A stretch of 5,142 bases of DNA. It comes from Flavobacterium psychrophilum. GTDB lineage: Bacteria; Bacteroidota; Bacteroidia; Flavobacteriales; Flavobacteriaceae. The number at the start of each line of letters is the position of its first letter. Within the stretch, counting starts at the first letter, position 1. The position numbers and the translations under genes are program-made. Location: contig CAMDGJ010000210.1 in the NCBI GenBank assembly GCA_945897545.1, positions 1-5,142 of the forward strand, written 5' to 3'. Positions 1-5,142 of the stretch are shown here, in pieces. Below the pieces are notes generated by a model. That model saw only the letters and a list, made by a program, of their open reading frames with translations. It did no database searches and had not been told where the DNA came from.

Positions 1-1
1 A

Positions 2-127
2 TCCCTATTTAATTGGCTTATTCAAAAAACGGATATTCAAAGAGCTAGTAAAGTAAGGTCTGCAAAAGGACTGTTGATTCATATCTTTGGCAAAATCGCT
101 TCCGCTTTTTTAAACTTAATCTTTTAA
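2..127 (+). CDS. C-terminal fragment of a probable IS transposase (5' end outside window)
   Basis: An open frame enters from the left edge and ends at TAA 125-127, giving 41 residues that begin SLFNWLIQKTDIQRASKVRS and end in a hydrophobic, helix-like tail (GLLIHIFGKIASAFLNLIF). The pattern of an aromatic-N-W segment, then a basic KVRS stretch, then a small hydrophobic tail resembles, from memory, the C-terminal helix region of DDE transposases of IS4/IS5-like elements in Bacteroidota. In those proteins the catalytic Glu lies just before such a segment, which here would be outside the window. I see no terminal inverted repeat that I can name after the stop. Family assignment is therefore tentative; it could be another chromosomal protein. 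The frame is closed off from the next gene by the hairpin at 151-184. Confidence 0.45.
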   Translation, partial: SLFNWLIQKTDIQRASKVRSAKGLLIHIFGKIASAFLNLIF

Positions 128-150
128 CCCTTGATTCGCATAATTAATAA

Positions 151-184
151 AAAAAGCCTGAAAATTAAGATTTTCAGGCTTTTT
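151..184. terminator. Bidirectional rho-independent terminator between converging genes
   Basis: A perfect inverted repeat pairs 151-165 (AAAAAGCCTGAAAAT) with 170-184, leaving the 4-nt loop TAAG at 166-169. The core is GCCTGAAAA/TTTTCAGGC. On the plus strand the stem runs into T-rich sequence (TTTTATTTTTTT), and on the minus strand into TTTTTATTAATT, so it can work in both directions. It sits 23 nt after the plus-strand stop at 127 and 16 nt after the minus-strand receptor stop at 201, which is where a shared terminator of convergent genes is expected. Confidence 0.9.
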
Positions 185-200
185 ATTTTTTTCTAAAATT

Positions 201-2435
201 TTAAAACTTAAACGTCAGTCCAGCTAAGAAATTAATCCCCGCTTGCGGATAATAACCTGCTCCTTCAATTGTAGTTATGGCTGGCGGATTGCTGTAATCA
301 TCATCGTAGGTGTAGAAATATCCATTGCTTTCATACTTCAAATTAAAGATATTATTGACTAAAGCCGAAACCAATATAGACTTGAAAATGCTTTTTGGCT
401 TAAACTCATACGACACATTCAAATCATTTACAAAATAACTTTCTAGTTTTGAACCTTCGGAATCGATGTTAGCCATATACTGTTCTCCAACAAATTTCGA
501 ATACAATGAAATTTGAAAATGGTTGACAGGCATAAAAGTCAAGCGATTTCCGGCAACAATATTTGGTGAATACGCGATATTCGTGTCTCCTAAATTTTGC
601 AAAACACCATCTCTCGTGAAAAAGAAATCTTTGTTTTTGTTTTGGCTCAAAGTGACATTAGGTTGCAACACCCATTTTTCTGAAAGTTGAATAGTTGCAT
701 CTAGCTCAATACCAATTCTATAACTGTCGCCGCTATTGGCTCTTATGGGACTTCCCACATTGTCTAACTCGCCAGTTACTACCAATTGGTCTTTGTATTT
801 CATAAAATACGCATTAACGTTCCACTTAATTTTATTTGACAGATAGCGCCAACCCAATTCAAAATCATTCAGTTTTTCTGGTTTTGGACTTCCGTTTTCA
901 TAATCCGTTCTGTTGGGTTCTCTATTGGCTCTCGCATACGAAAAATACAAACTGTTGATTTTATTAATGGTATATGTTACGCCCGCTTTTGGATTAAAGA
1001 AATTAAAGGTATCGTTTACCAAACCTGTTTCTTGAGAATTGGCTTTATAAGTAACGTTTCGCAATTGCAAATCACCAAATAAACTCCATTTCTCACCAAC
1101 TTTATAATTGGCTTTTACAAAAACATTGCCATCGGTTTTTGTCGCAGCATCGTCGTAATAGTGATCTCCCAATTCACTTTCAGAAGCATATCTTGCCCAG
1201 ATTACTTTACCAAAATGGTCTCCTTCGTATTTGTTCCAGCCACCACCAAGAATAAGATCCCACTTATCTTCTTTGTAATTAGCAGAGAAAGTAGTTCCGT
1301 AAAAATCATTATCCAACCATTTTTGGCGAATTAAATCAGTAGATTTTACCGTTGGCGCAATTGCTATTGGTGTTAAACCATATTTAGCGAAATCTTGATC
1401 TTCTTTGTATTCTTCGTAATATCCTTTACCTTTCGTATAATGAAAAGCGAGGTTGGTGCTCCATTTTTCAGAAATTCTTTCATTCCAGTGCAATTGGTAA
1501 TGATCTTGCTGGTAATTATCGGTTTGATTGTCATAAAAACGAGTTTTTCCAAATTCATCTGTAAACATTCCAGCTGGATTGAAAGTTCTATCACTTTCTA
1601 ATGTTGCAGCATCCACGCCAAACCAAGATTGATAGGTTTTCTCGGTTCCGCCAAACGCCAGAGCTTTGATTAAGGTTGATTTGCCTACATAAGTTCCCTG
1701 AAGAAAATAGGATTTCAAATCAGAACTTGCCCTATCGATATATCCATCTGATTGCAATGCCGACAACCGTCCCGCAATTTCGAAATGATCATTCATCAAG
1801 CCGGTGCTAAATTTCACCGTGTTTTTCAAGGTATTAAAACTTCCAAAGGAACTCGAAATCTCTCCTGAAGCCTTATTTGAATAGGAATCGGTTAACATAT
1901 TTAGGCTTGCGCCAAAAGCTGCAGCGCCGTTGGTAGAAGTTCCCACACCACGTTGCAACTGCAAACTCTCGACCGAAGAAGCAAAGTCTGGCATATTGAC
2001 CCAATACGTTCCGTGGCTCTCTGAATCATTATACGGAATTCCGTTGATGGTTACATTAACGCGGGTTGCATCGCTACCACGAACTCGAATCCCGGTGTAT
2101 CCCACTCCATTTCCAGCATCGGAAGTGGTGACAACTGATGGCAAATAGTTCATCAAAATAGGAATATCTTGACCTAAATTGCGAGGTGCAATTTCTTTTT
2201 TGCTCAAATTGCTGAAGCTAACGGGCGTTTTTGAGGTGACTCGAATTGCCGAAACCAAAACTTCATCGAGTGCATTGACCTTGGTAGTGTCTAGCGGTTT
2301 TTCTTGTGAGAAAGAACTAATAGAGAATAGAAAAAAGAGAATAGAAAATAGACGAATTGATAATAGCTTAGAAGGTTTCGTCTTTGTACTTTGTACTTTG
2401 TACTTTGTACTGTTTAAATAAAATGAATTGTTCAT
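201..2435 (-). CDS. TonB-dependent outer-membrane receptor, probable thiamine/precursor uptake (TPP-riboswitch controlled)
   Basis: The 744-residue protein is a complete TonB-dependent receptor. It has a basic N-terminus, a hydrophobic signal segment at about 27-42 ending SFSQ, a TonB-box-like LDEVLVSA near 56-63, a plug domain at roughly 70-185 (GIRVRGSDATRVNVTINGIP, then LQRGVGTSTNGAAAFG), and a long beta-barrel ending in the outer-membrane signature LTFKF with a terminal Phe. There is no N-terminal carboxypeptidase-regulatory-like domain and no SusD neighbour, so it is not a SusC-type glycan receptor. The plug alone does not reveal the substrate. The TPP riboswitch 101 nt upstream implies uptake of thiamine or a precursor; TPP-regulated receptors in Bacteroidetes were predicted earlier and called omr1. 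ATG 2435 is the only ATG, GTG or TTG start before the signal peptide. Oddity: residues 9-18 are encoded by a heptanucleotide array, and the signal peptide itself by two near-identical 13-nt copies (2322-2334, 2337-2349). Confidence 0.92.
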   Translation of the reverse strand: MNNSFYLNSTKYKVQSTKTKPSKLLSIRLFSILFFLFSISSFSQEKPLDTTKVNALDEVLVSAIRVTSKTPVSFSNLSKKEIAPRNLGQDIPILMNYLPSVVTTSDAGNGVGYTGIRVRGSDATRVNVTINGIPYNDSESHGTYWVNMPDFASSVESLQLQRGVGTSTNGAAAFGASLNMLTDSYSNKASGEISSSFGSFNTLKNTVKFSTGLMNDHFEIAGRLSALQSDGYIDRASSDLKSYFLQGTYVGKSTLIKALAFGGTEKTYQSWFGVDAATLESDRTFNPAGMFTDEFGKTRFYDNQTDNYQQDHYQLHWNERISEKWSTNLAFHYTKGKGYYEEYKEDQDFAKYGLTPIAIAPTVKSTDLIRQKWLDNDFYGTTFSANYKEDKWDLILGGGWNKYEGDHFGKVIWARYASESELGDHYYDDAATKTDGNVFVKANYKVGEKWSLFGDLQLRNVTYKANSQETGLVNDTFNFFNPKAGVTYTINKINSLYFSYARANREPNRTDYENGSPKPEKLNDFELGWRYLSNKIKWNVNAYFMKYKDQLVVTGELDNVGSPIRANSGDSYRIGIELDATIQLSEKWVLQPNVTLSQNKNKDFFFTRDGVLQNLGDTNIAYSPNIVAGNRLTFMPVNHFQISLYSKFVGEQYMANIDSEGSKLESYFVNDLNVSYEFKPKSIFKSILVSALVNNIFNLKYESNGYFYTYDDDYSNPPAITTIEGAGYYPQAGINFLAGLTFKF
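2382..2410 (-). repeat. Heptanucleotide tandem repeat (AAGTACA-type, 4 copies) inside receptor coding sequence
   Basis: Four perfect plus-strand copies of CTTTGTA lie at 2382-2388, 2389-2395, 2396-2402 and 2403-2409, followed by one more C. Read in the gene's direction the unit is TACAAAG/AAGTACA. The array encodes residues 9-18 (STKYKVQSTK) of the receptor, between its only plausible start codon and its signal peptide. Because 7 is not a multiple of 3, gain or loss of one unit would put the receptor out of frame. Confidence 0.95.
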
Positions 2436-2436
2436 C

Positions 2437-2452
2437 CGTAAAATGATTTACG
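2437..2452 (-). promoter_or_regulatory. Small hairpin immediately before the receptor start codon
   Basis: In the mRNA direction CGTAAA-TCAT-TTTACG forms a 6-bp perfect hairpin with a 4-nt loop, ending one base before the ATG at 2435. No Shine-Dalgarno sequence is visible. A structure at this place could influence ribosome loading and might be the output of the upstream riboswitch, or it could be an operator-like palindrome. The pairing is seen directly; the function is inferred, and a 6-bp AT-rich palindrome can occur by chance. Confidence 0.4.
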
Positions 2453-2501
2453 AATAAAAGGGGGAATTATTCTTTTGTTAAATTAAAATTGATAGTTTCC
2501 T

Positions 2502-2541
2502 ACGACAAATAGAATAGCGTGCACTCTAAAGTTTTTGTCGT
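2502..2541 (-). promoter_or_regulatory. Candidate expression-platform stem downstream of the TPP aptamer
   Basis: ACGACAAA (minus strand 2541-2534) is complementary to TTTGTCGT (2509-2502), an 8-bp perfect stem with a 24-nt loop. Its 5' arm includes the GAC at 2539-2537 that is the best visible partner for GTC (2630-2628) closing the aptamer's P1. The two pairings are mutually exclusive, as expected for a switching element. No U-run follows, so a classical intrinsic terminator is not supported; translational or other control is more likely. Confidence 0.45.
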
Positions 2542-2630
2542 TTTTTCCCTTGGCAGCATTACCTGCCCAGGTTCGTTGGGTATAATCTCAGCTGTCATTC
2601 CATTTTTGGAAATTAGCACCCCTTTGAGAC
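2537..2630 (-). ncRNA. TPP (thiamine pyrophosphate) riboswitch, THI element
   Basis: Read on the minus strand, the leader carries the conserved THI-box core in the right order: GGGGTGC (2622-2616), a short P3 hairpin TTCCA-AAAA-TGGAA (2611-2598 in plus coordinates), GCTGAGAT (2592-2585) followed by TATACCC, then GAACCTG (2574-2568), a P5 hairpin GGCAG-GTAATG-CTGCC (2567-2552), and AAGGGA (2551-2546). These correspond to the GGGGUGC, CUGAGA, ACCUG and GGGA blocks that form the pyrimidine- and pyrophosphate-binding pockets of the known aptamer. P1 is weak here: I can pair only GTC (2630-2628) with GAC (2539-2537), so the outer limits are approximate. The only gene downstream is the TonB receptor, and TPP binding is expected to reduce its expression. 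Confidence 0.95.
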
Positions 2631-2635
2631 GGTTG

Positions 2636-2643
2636 CAAATATA
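2636..2643 (-). promoter_or_regulatory. Bacteroidetes-type -7 promoter box for the riboswitch-receptor transcript
   Basis: The minus strand reads TATATTTG, an exact match to the TAnnTTTG -7 consensus of Bacteroidetes vegetative promoters. It ends 5 nt before the first paired base of the TPP aptamer, so initiation just downstream would start the transcript at the riboswitch. A matching TTG about 20 nt upstream is not present; the nearest TTG is only 9 nt away. The -33 part is therefore unsupported, and the region where it should lie falls inside a heptad repeat array. Confidence 0.6.
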
Positions 2644-2646
2644 GAA

Positions 2647-2731
2647 AAGTATCAAGATAAAAGTATTAAGTATTAAGATTTTTTAGAATTAATTTTCTGG
2701 TCTTGATACTTAATACTTCAATCTTAATACT
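2647..2731. repeat. Opposed heptad repeat arrays (AAGTATN) forming a long imperfect inverted repeat
   Basis: The left arm at 2647-2681 reads as five heptads on the plus strand: AAGTATC, AAGATAA, AAGTATT, AAGTATT, AAGATTT. The right arm at 2701-2731 holds the same kind of heptads on the minus strand (AAGATTG, AAGTATT, AAGTATC). The best pairing is 2661-2678 with 2701-2718, 17 of 18 positions matching with a 22-nt loop. Other exact pairings in different registers exist: 2647-2657 with 2701-2711, and 2669-2680 with 2720-2731. The right arm ends on the arfB stop codon. In the minus-strand RNA the stem is followed by CTTTTC, so it may act as a weak terminator for the arfB operon, but the heptad organisation suggests a repeat family rather than an ordinary terminator. 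Confidence 0.8.
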
Positions 2732-3131
2732 AAAAGTCTGGCTTTCTGCGAGATTTCTTAATATCAGATAAATTCTTTTTGTCCTTGATACGTTTTCGGA
2801 TAACTGATTTTGGGATTTTTGTAGCTTTCCTGATTTTTGGAACATGAAGTCCCGCTGCAATTATAGCAAGAAACCTTTTGGTGACAATAGTTTTATTTTT
2901 GAGTTGGCTTCGGTCTTCGTCACAATTCAAAATAAGGATTTGTTCAGAGGTTAATCTTGAGGCTAATTTATTTTCTAATAGAACTTTTTCTTCAGCTGAC
3001 AGAGCTTGCGAATTTTTCAAATCGAAGGTCAAAACCACTTTCGACGATACTTTATTCACGTTTTGACCACCTGCTCCACTGCTGCGAACGGCTTTGAATT
3101 GTAATTCGGTTTTGATTTTTTCTGGTTCCAA
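2730..3131 (-). CDS. arfB: Alternative ribosome-rescue factor ArfB (peptidyl-tRNA hydrolase, YaeJ family)
   Basis: The 133-residue product has the class-I release-factor catalytic motif in FKAVRSSGAGGQNVNKVSSKV (GGQ at 21-23), followed by VVLTFDL, and a lysine/arginine-rich C-terminal tail (about 100-133, including IRKRIKDKKNL and KKSRRKP). There is no stop-codon recognition domain. This is the ArfB arrangement: known family members place the basic tail in the empty mRNA channel of ribosomes stalled at the 3' end of a message and use GGQ to hydrolyse the peptidyl-tRNA. The length is close to the roughly 140 residues of E. coli ArfB. The start is TTG at 3131: no ATG or GTG is in the right place, and this start puts the GGQ at the usual distance from the N-terminus. 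Only 5 nt separate it from the stop of the kinase-DUF4301 gene, suggesting co-transcription and perhaps translational coupling. An ATT (3134) one codon earlier is a less likely start. Confidence 0.93.
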   Translation of the reverse strand: MEPEKIKTELQFKAVRSSGAGGQNVNKVSSKVVLTFDLKNSQALSAEEKVLLENKLASRLTSEQILILNCDEDRSQLKNKTIVTKRFLAIIAAGLHVPKIRKATKIPKSVIRKRIKDKKNLSDIKKSRRKPDF

Positions 3132-3136
3132 AATTA

Positions 3137-5142
3137 TCAGGGTTGGTGTGGTGGTTTCAATAAATCATTCACGGTTTTCACTGGATTAAAGGTAATTAAA
3201 GGAAGCTCTACAAAAATACTAATCCATTTTGCCATCGCACCATTCCACAAACCAGGTAATTCGTAACTTTTTAATGGTTTCCCATCTTTATTTTTCTGCA
3301 CAATAAATCCGCTATTTTTATCTACAAAATCAGGCAAATAAAACTTTTCTCCTTTATAATTTTGTATGCCGCATACTAAATCAACTGGATTAAAATGCGT
3401 TGAACTGTTGAAAATTTTAACTTGTTCGGTATTAGTTAAATCTATTTGTGATGTTTCAACAATTTGCAATGATTTCGCGCCATTTGAATTTTGTACCCAA
3501 AAAGGACCTCCACCGGTATCGCCTTCATTTTTAACCATTCCACAAACTCGAATGGGTCTATTAAGAATCTTTTGAATATATATAATTTGGTTTTCTACCG
3601 TATATTTTGATACGGTTCTCTTAACCTTTATGTTTAAGTTGTTTTTAGCAAAATCGAGGAGTTCTTCAATATTTATTTCTCGTCCAGCATCAATTGCATT
3701 CAAATAGCTAAAAACCTTTTGTTGTGATTCTAACAATATTCCAGCCAAAGTTTTTTTATATAAGGCATTAATCTCTTTATTGTTTTGAATAACATTATCA
3801 ATGTTTTTGACAAAAATTACATCACCATCAAGATTATTCAAGTTTCCAATTAAGGCTCCGTGACCACCTGGTCTAAAAAATAATTTGTTGTTTTCATCCC
3901 TAAATGGATTGTTCGCATTACCTACCGCAAGTGTATTTGTGTGCTTATTTTGATAAGAAAAACTAGTATTTATAATAGTTTTTGTTTCTTTTTCTACTTT
4001 GTTTTTTACAGCAACAATAACTTTTTCAAATTCAATTTGGTGCACTTCAGATACCGTAAAGTGTAAATTAGAAATACCGTTTGAGTTAGCATAATTAGCA
4101 CATTCATACAAATGTTCTTCTATTGGAGTTGCAATGTAAGTTTTGTATAGATGAAAAGGAAGAATTGCCTTGGGTTTATTAGCGTAATTAAAATACTCTG
4201 GAGAAAGCAACATCTTTATGAAATAAAAATTCTTATAATCGCTTTTAAGATTATCATAACCTGGATAAATTTCTTTCAACTTTGAATGTACTTCGTCGTA
4301 AAAAGGAAATTTGTCTAAACCAACTATAAAAACCGGCAATTCATACTCTTTTTTTCTATTGATATACCCATTAATACTTTCGTTTTCAATATCGAAATCA
4401 TTCAAAAACTCGTTCAAAAATTGAAACATTCTACTTGCCGCTCCAGAAGCTGGAACAAATTTTATTAATTTTAAATTTGTTTTATTAGCATCAAAAAAAT
4501 CAGCTTTTTGCTGAAAATCAGTTTCAGATAGTTTTAATATTCCGTCTGAGAGTATTGCAGGTTTTACTAAAACAGCTTTTGCAATTCCGTTTTTATAGCT
4601 GTTTAATTGATTTTCGATATTTTCTAAAGGAATTCCGTAATTGTAAATCTGGACAAAATCGAGAGCAGAGAACCCCATTTCTTTAGCTTTTTCTGAATTA
4701 CTAATAATGGAAATAGCTTTACTTAATCGTAAATCTTTATCGCCAGAAAGTGTGATAAAAGGCTTATTATTATCAATTAACGTCTGCTTAAAAACTGCAA
4801 AAACTGATTCTCTTTCGTTAGGTTTGTCTCGCAAATCATCTTTTTCCCAGGGAACATCAATATCAGTTAGAAAAAACAAATCGTATTCGTGTTCGCGAGC
4901 TGCTTTATCTAAAATTGGGTCACAGAAGTTGTAATATACTTCCGAAAATATTTTGGTTACTAATAGATTAGTATCGCAAAAAAGAAATTTATTAGCTACT
5001 GACAAAGCATCGTTCTCTAATTTTGTTTGACCATAAGCTATGGGTAACATATCGTTAACATCACAAATTTGACTCGTACTATCCCATTTTTCTTGAAGAT
5101 AATCACGTGCAAATTCAGGAACCCAGGCCGTATCGAAATATT
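3137..5142 (-). CDS. NadR-type nucleoside kinase domain fused to DUF4301 protein (5' end outside window)
   Basis: The frame enters from the right edge and gives 667 visible residues (numbered from the codon at 5140), so the ATG at 5050 is internal. Residues 1 to about 150 resemble the ribosylnicotinamide-kinase-like ATPase domain of NadR: WVPEFARDYL (6-15), YGQTKLEN (36-43), FCDTNLLVTK (54-63) and PWEKDDLRDKPNERE (97-111). The Walker A P-loop would lie just outside the window. Residues 155-667 match a whole DUF4301 protein: FVPASGAASRMF (228-239), RPGGHGAL (423-430), VKNIDN (444-449), VCGMVKNEGDTGGGPFWV (532-549) and QIVETSQID (559-567). The DUF4301 part begins at a Met (codon 4678-4676) and has 513 residues, about the length of stand-alone members as I remember them, so this is either a genuine fusion or two genes joined by a frame change. 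Function is unproven: the kinase half suggests phosphorylation of a riboside or similar vitamin, while DUF4301 has no assigned activity. No HTH or NMN-adenylyltransferase domain is seen. The gene is cotranscribed with arfB, 5 nt downstream. Confidence 0.85.
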   Translation of the reverse strand, partial: YFDTAWVPEFARDYLQEKWDSTSQICDVNDMLPIAYGQTKLENDALSVANKFLFCDTNLLVTKIFSEVYYNFCDPILDKAAREHEYDLFFLTDIDVPWEKDDLRDKPNERESVFAVFKQTLIDNNKPFITLSGDKDLRLSKAISIISNSEKAKEMGFSALDFVQIYNYGIPLENIENQLNSYKNGIAKAVLVKPAILSDGILKLSETDFQQKADFFDANKTNLKLIKFVPASGAASRMFQFLNEFLNDFDIENESINGYINRKKEYELPVFIVGLDKFPFYDEVHSKLKEIYPGYDNLKSDYKNFYFIKMLLSPEYFNYANKPKAILPFHLYKTYIATPIEEHLYECANYANSNGISNLHFTVSEVHQIEFEKVIVAVKNKVEKETKTIINTSFSYQNKHTNTLAVGNANNPFRDENNKLFFRPGGHGALIGNLNNLDGDVIFVKNIDNVIQNNKEINALYKKTLAGILLESQQKVFSYLNAIDAGREINIEELLDFAKNNLNIKVKRTVSKYTVENQIIYIQKILNRPIRVCGMVKNEGDTGGGPFWVQNSNGAKSLQIVETSQIDLTNTEQVKIFNSSTHFNPVDLVCGIQNYKGEKFYLPDFVDKNSGFIVQKNKDGKPLKSYELPGLWNGAMAKWISIFVELPLITFNPVKTVNDLLKPPHQP

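Noticed and set aside
2322..2349. Two 13-nt direct repeats (AGAGAATAGAAAA) as a second variable array
   Set aside because: The period is 15 nt, so copy change would keep the frame, and they simply encode two LFSI segments of the hydrophobic signal peptide.
1395..2421. Plus-strand open frames of 68-80 codons opposite the receptor gene
   Set aside because: They are antisense to a well-supported receptor, have no recognisable domain or start context, and look like shadows of its codon pattern.
201..2435. SusC-type glycan receptor
   Set aside because: There is no N-terminal carboxypeptidase-regulatory-like domain and no SusD partner, and a TPP riboswitch controls the gene.
2382..2731. CRISPR-like array
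   Set aside because: The units are 7 bp with no spacers and no cas genes; these are short tandem heptads.
2666..2860. A 64-codon minus-strand frame overlapping the 3' end of arfB
   Set aside because: It is out of frame with arfB, low in complexity, and partly translates the heptad repeats; arfB explains this DNA.
2878..3066. A plus-strand frame inside arfB
   Set aside because: It is antisense to the conserved GGQ-containing gene and has no protein-like features of its own.
5048..5050. ATG at 5050 as the start of the kinase-DUF4301 gene
   Set aside because: The frame stays open to the window edge for 30 more codons and these carry the conserved WVPEFARDYL segment of the kinase, so the true start is outside.
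3137..5142. NadR transcriptional repressor
   Set aside because: Only the kinase-like portion is visible; no helix-turn-helix or NMN adenylyltransferase domain is seen, and the rest is DUF4301.

Overview
The window looks like a piece of a Bacteroidota chromosome, most likely from a Flavobacterium-like member of the Flavobacteriaceae. The evidence is AT-rich DNA, a promoter box matching TAnnTTTG, no clear Shine-Dalgarno sites, a TonB-dependent receptor with a Gln-terminated type of signal peptide, and a DUF4301 domain, a family I know mainly from Bacteroidota. The species call is inference.

Layout, left to right: (i) positions 2-127, the last 41 codons of a plus-strand ORF that resembles the C-terminus of an insertion-sequence transposase; (ii) 151-184, a strong hairpin with T-runs on both sides that can terminate both converging transcripts; (iii) 201-2435, minus strand, a complete 744-residue TonB-dependent outer-membrane receptor; (iv) 2436-2729, its leader, which holds a recognisable TPP (thiamine pyrophosphate) riboswitch, a promoter box just upstream of it, candidate switching hairpins and a set of heptanucleotide repeats; (v) 2730-3131, minus strand, the ribosome-rescue hydrolase ArfB; (vi) 3137-5142, minus strand, cut by the window edge, a NadR-type kinase domain fused in frame to a complete DUF4301 domain.

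The main theme is vitamin and cofactor handling. A TPP riboswitch directly in front of a TonB receptor marks the receptor as a likely importer of thiamine or a thiamine precursor. The kinase-DUF4301 gene and arfB lie upstream on the same strand, 5 nt apart, and look like one operon. They end before the riboswitch promoter, so TPP control is expected to act on the receptor alone, apart from any readthrough.

The least ordinary features are: four perfect copies of a 7-bp unit inside the receptor's signal-peptide coding region, where a change of one copy would shift the frame; related AAGTA-type heptads forming a long inverted repeat between arfB and the riboswitch; and a kinase/DUF4301 junction that a single extra A in an A5 run would split into two ordinary genes.
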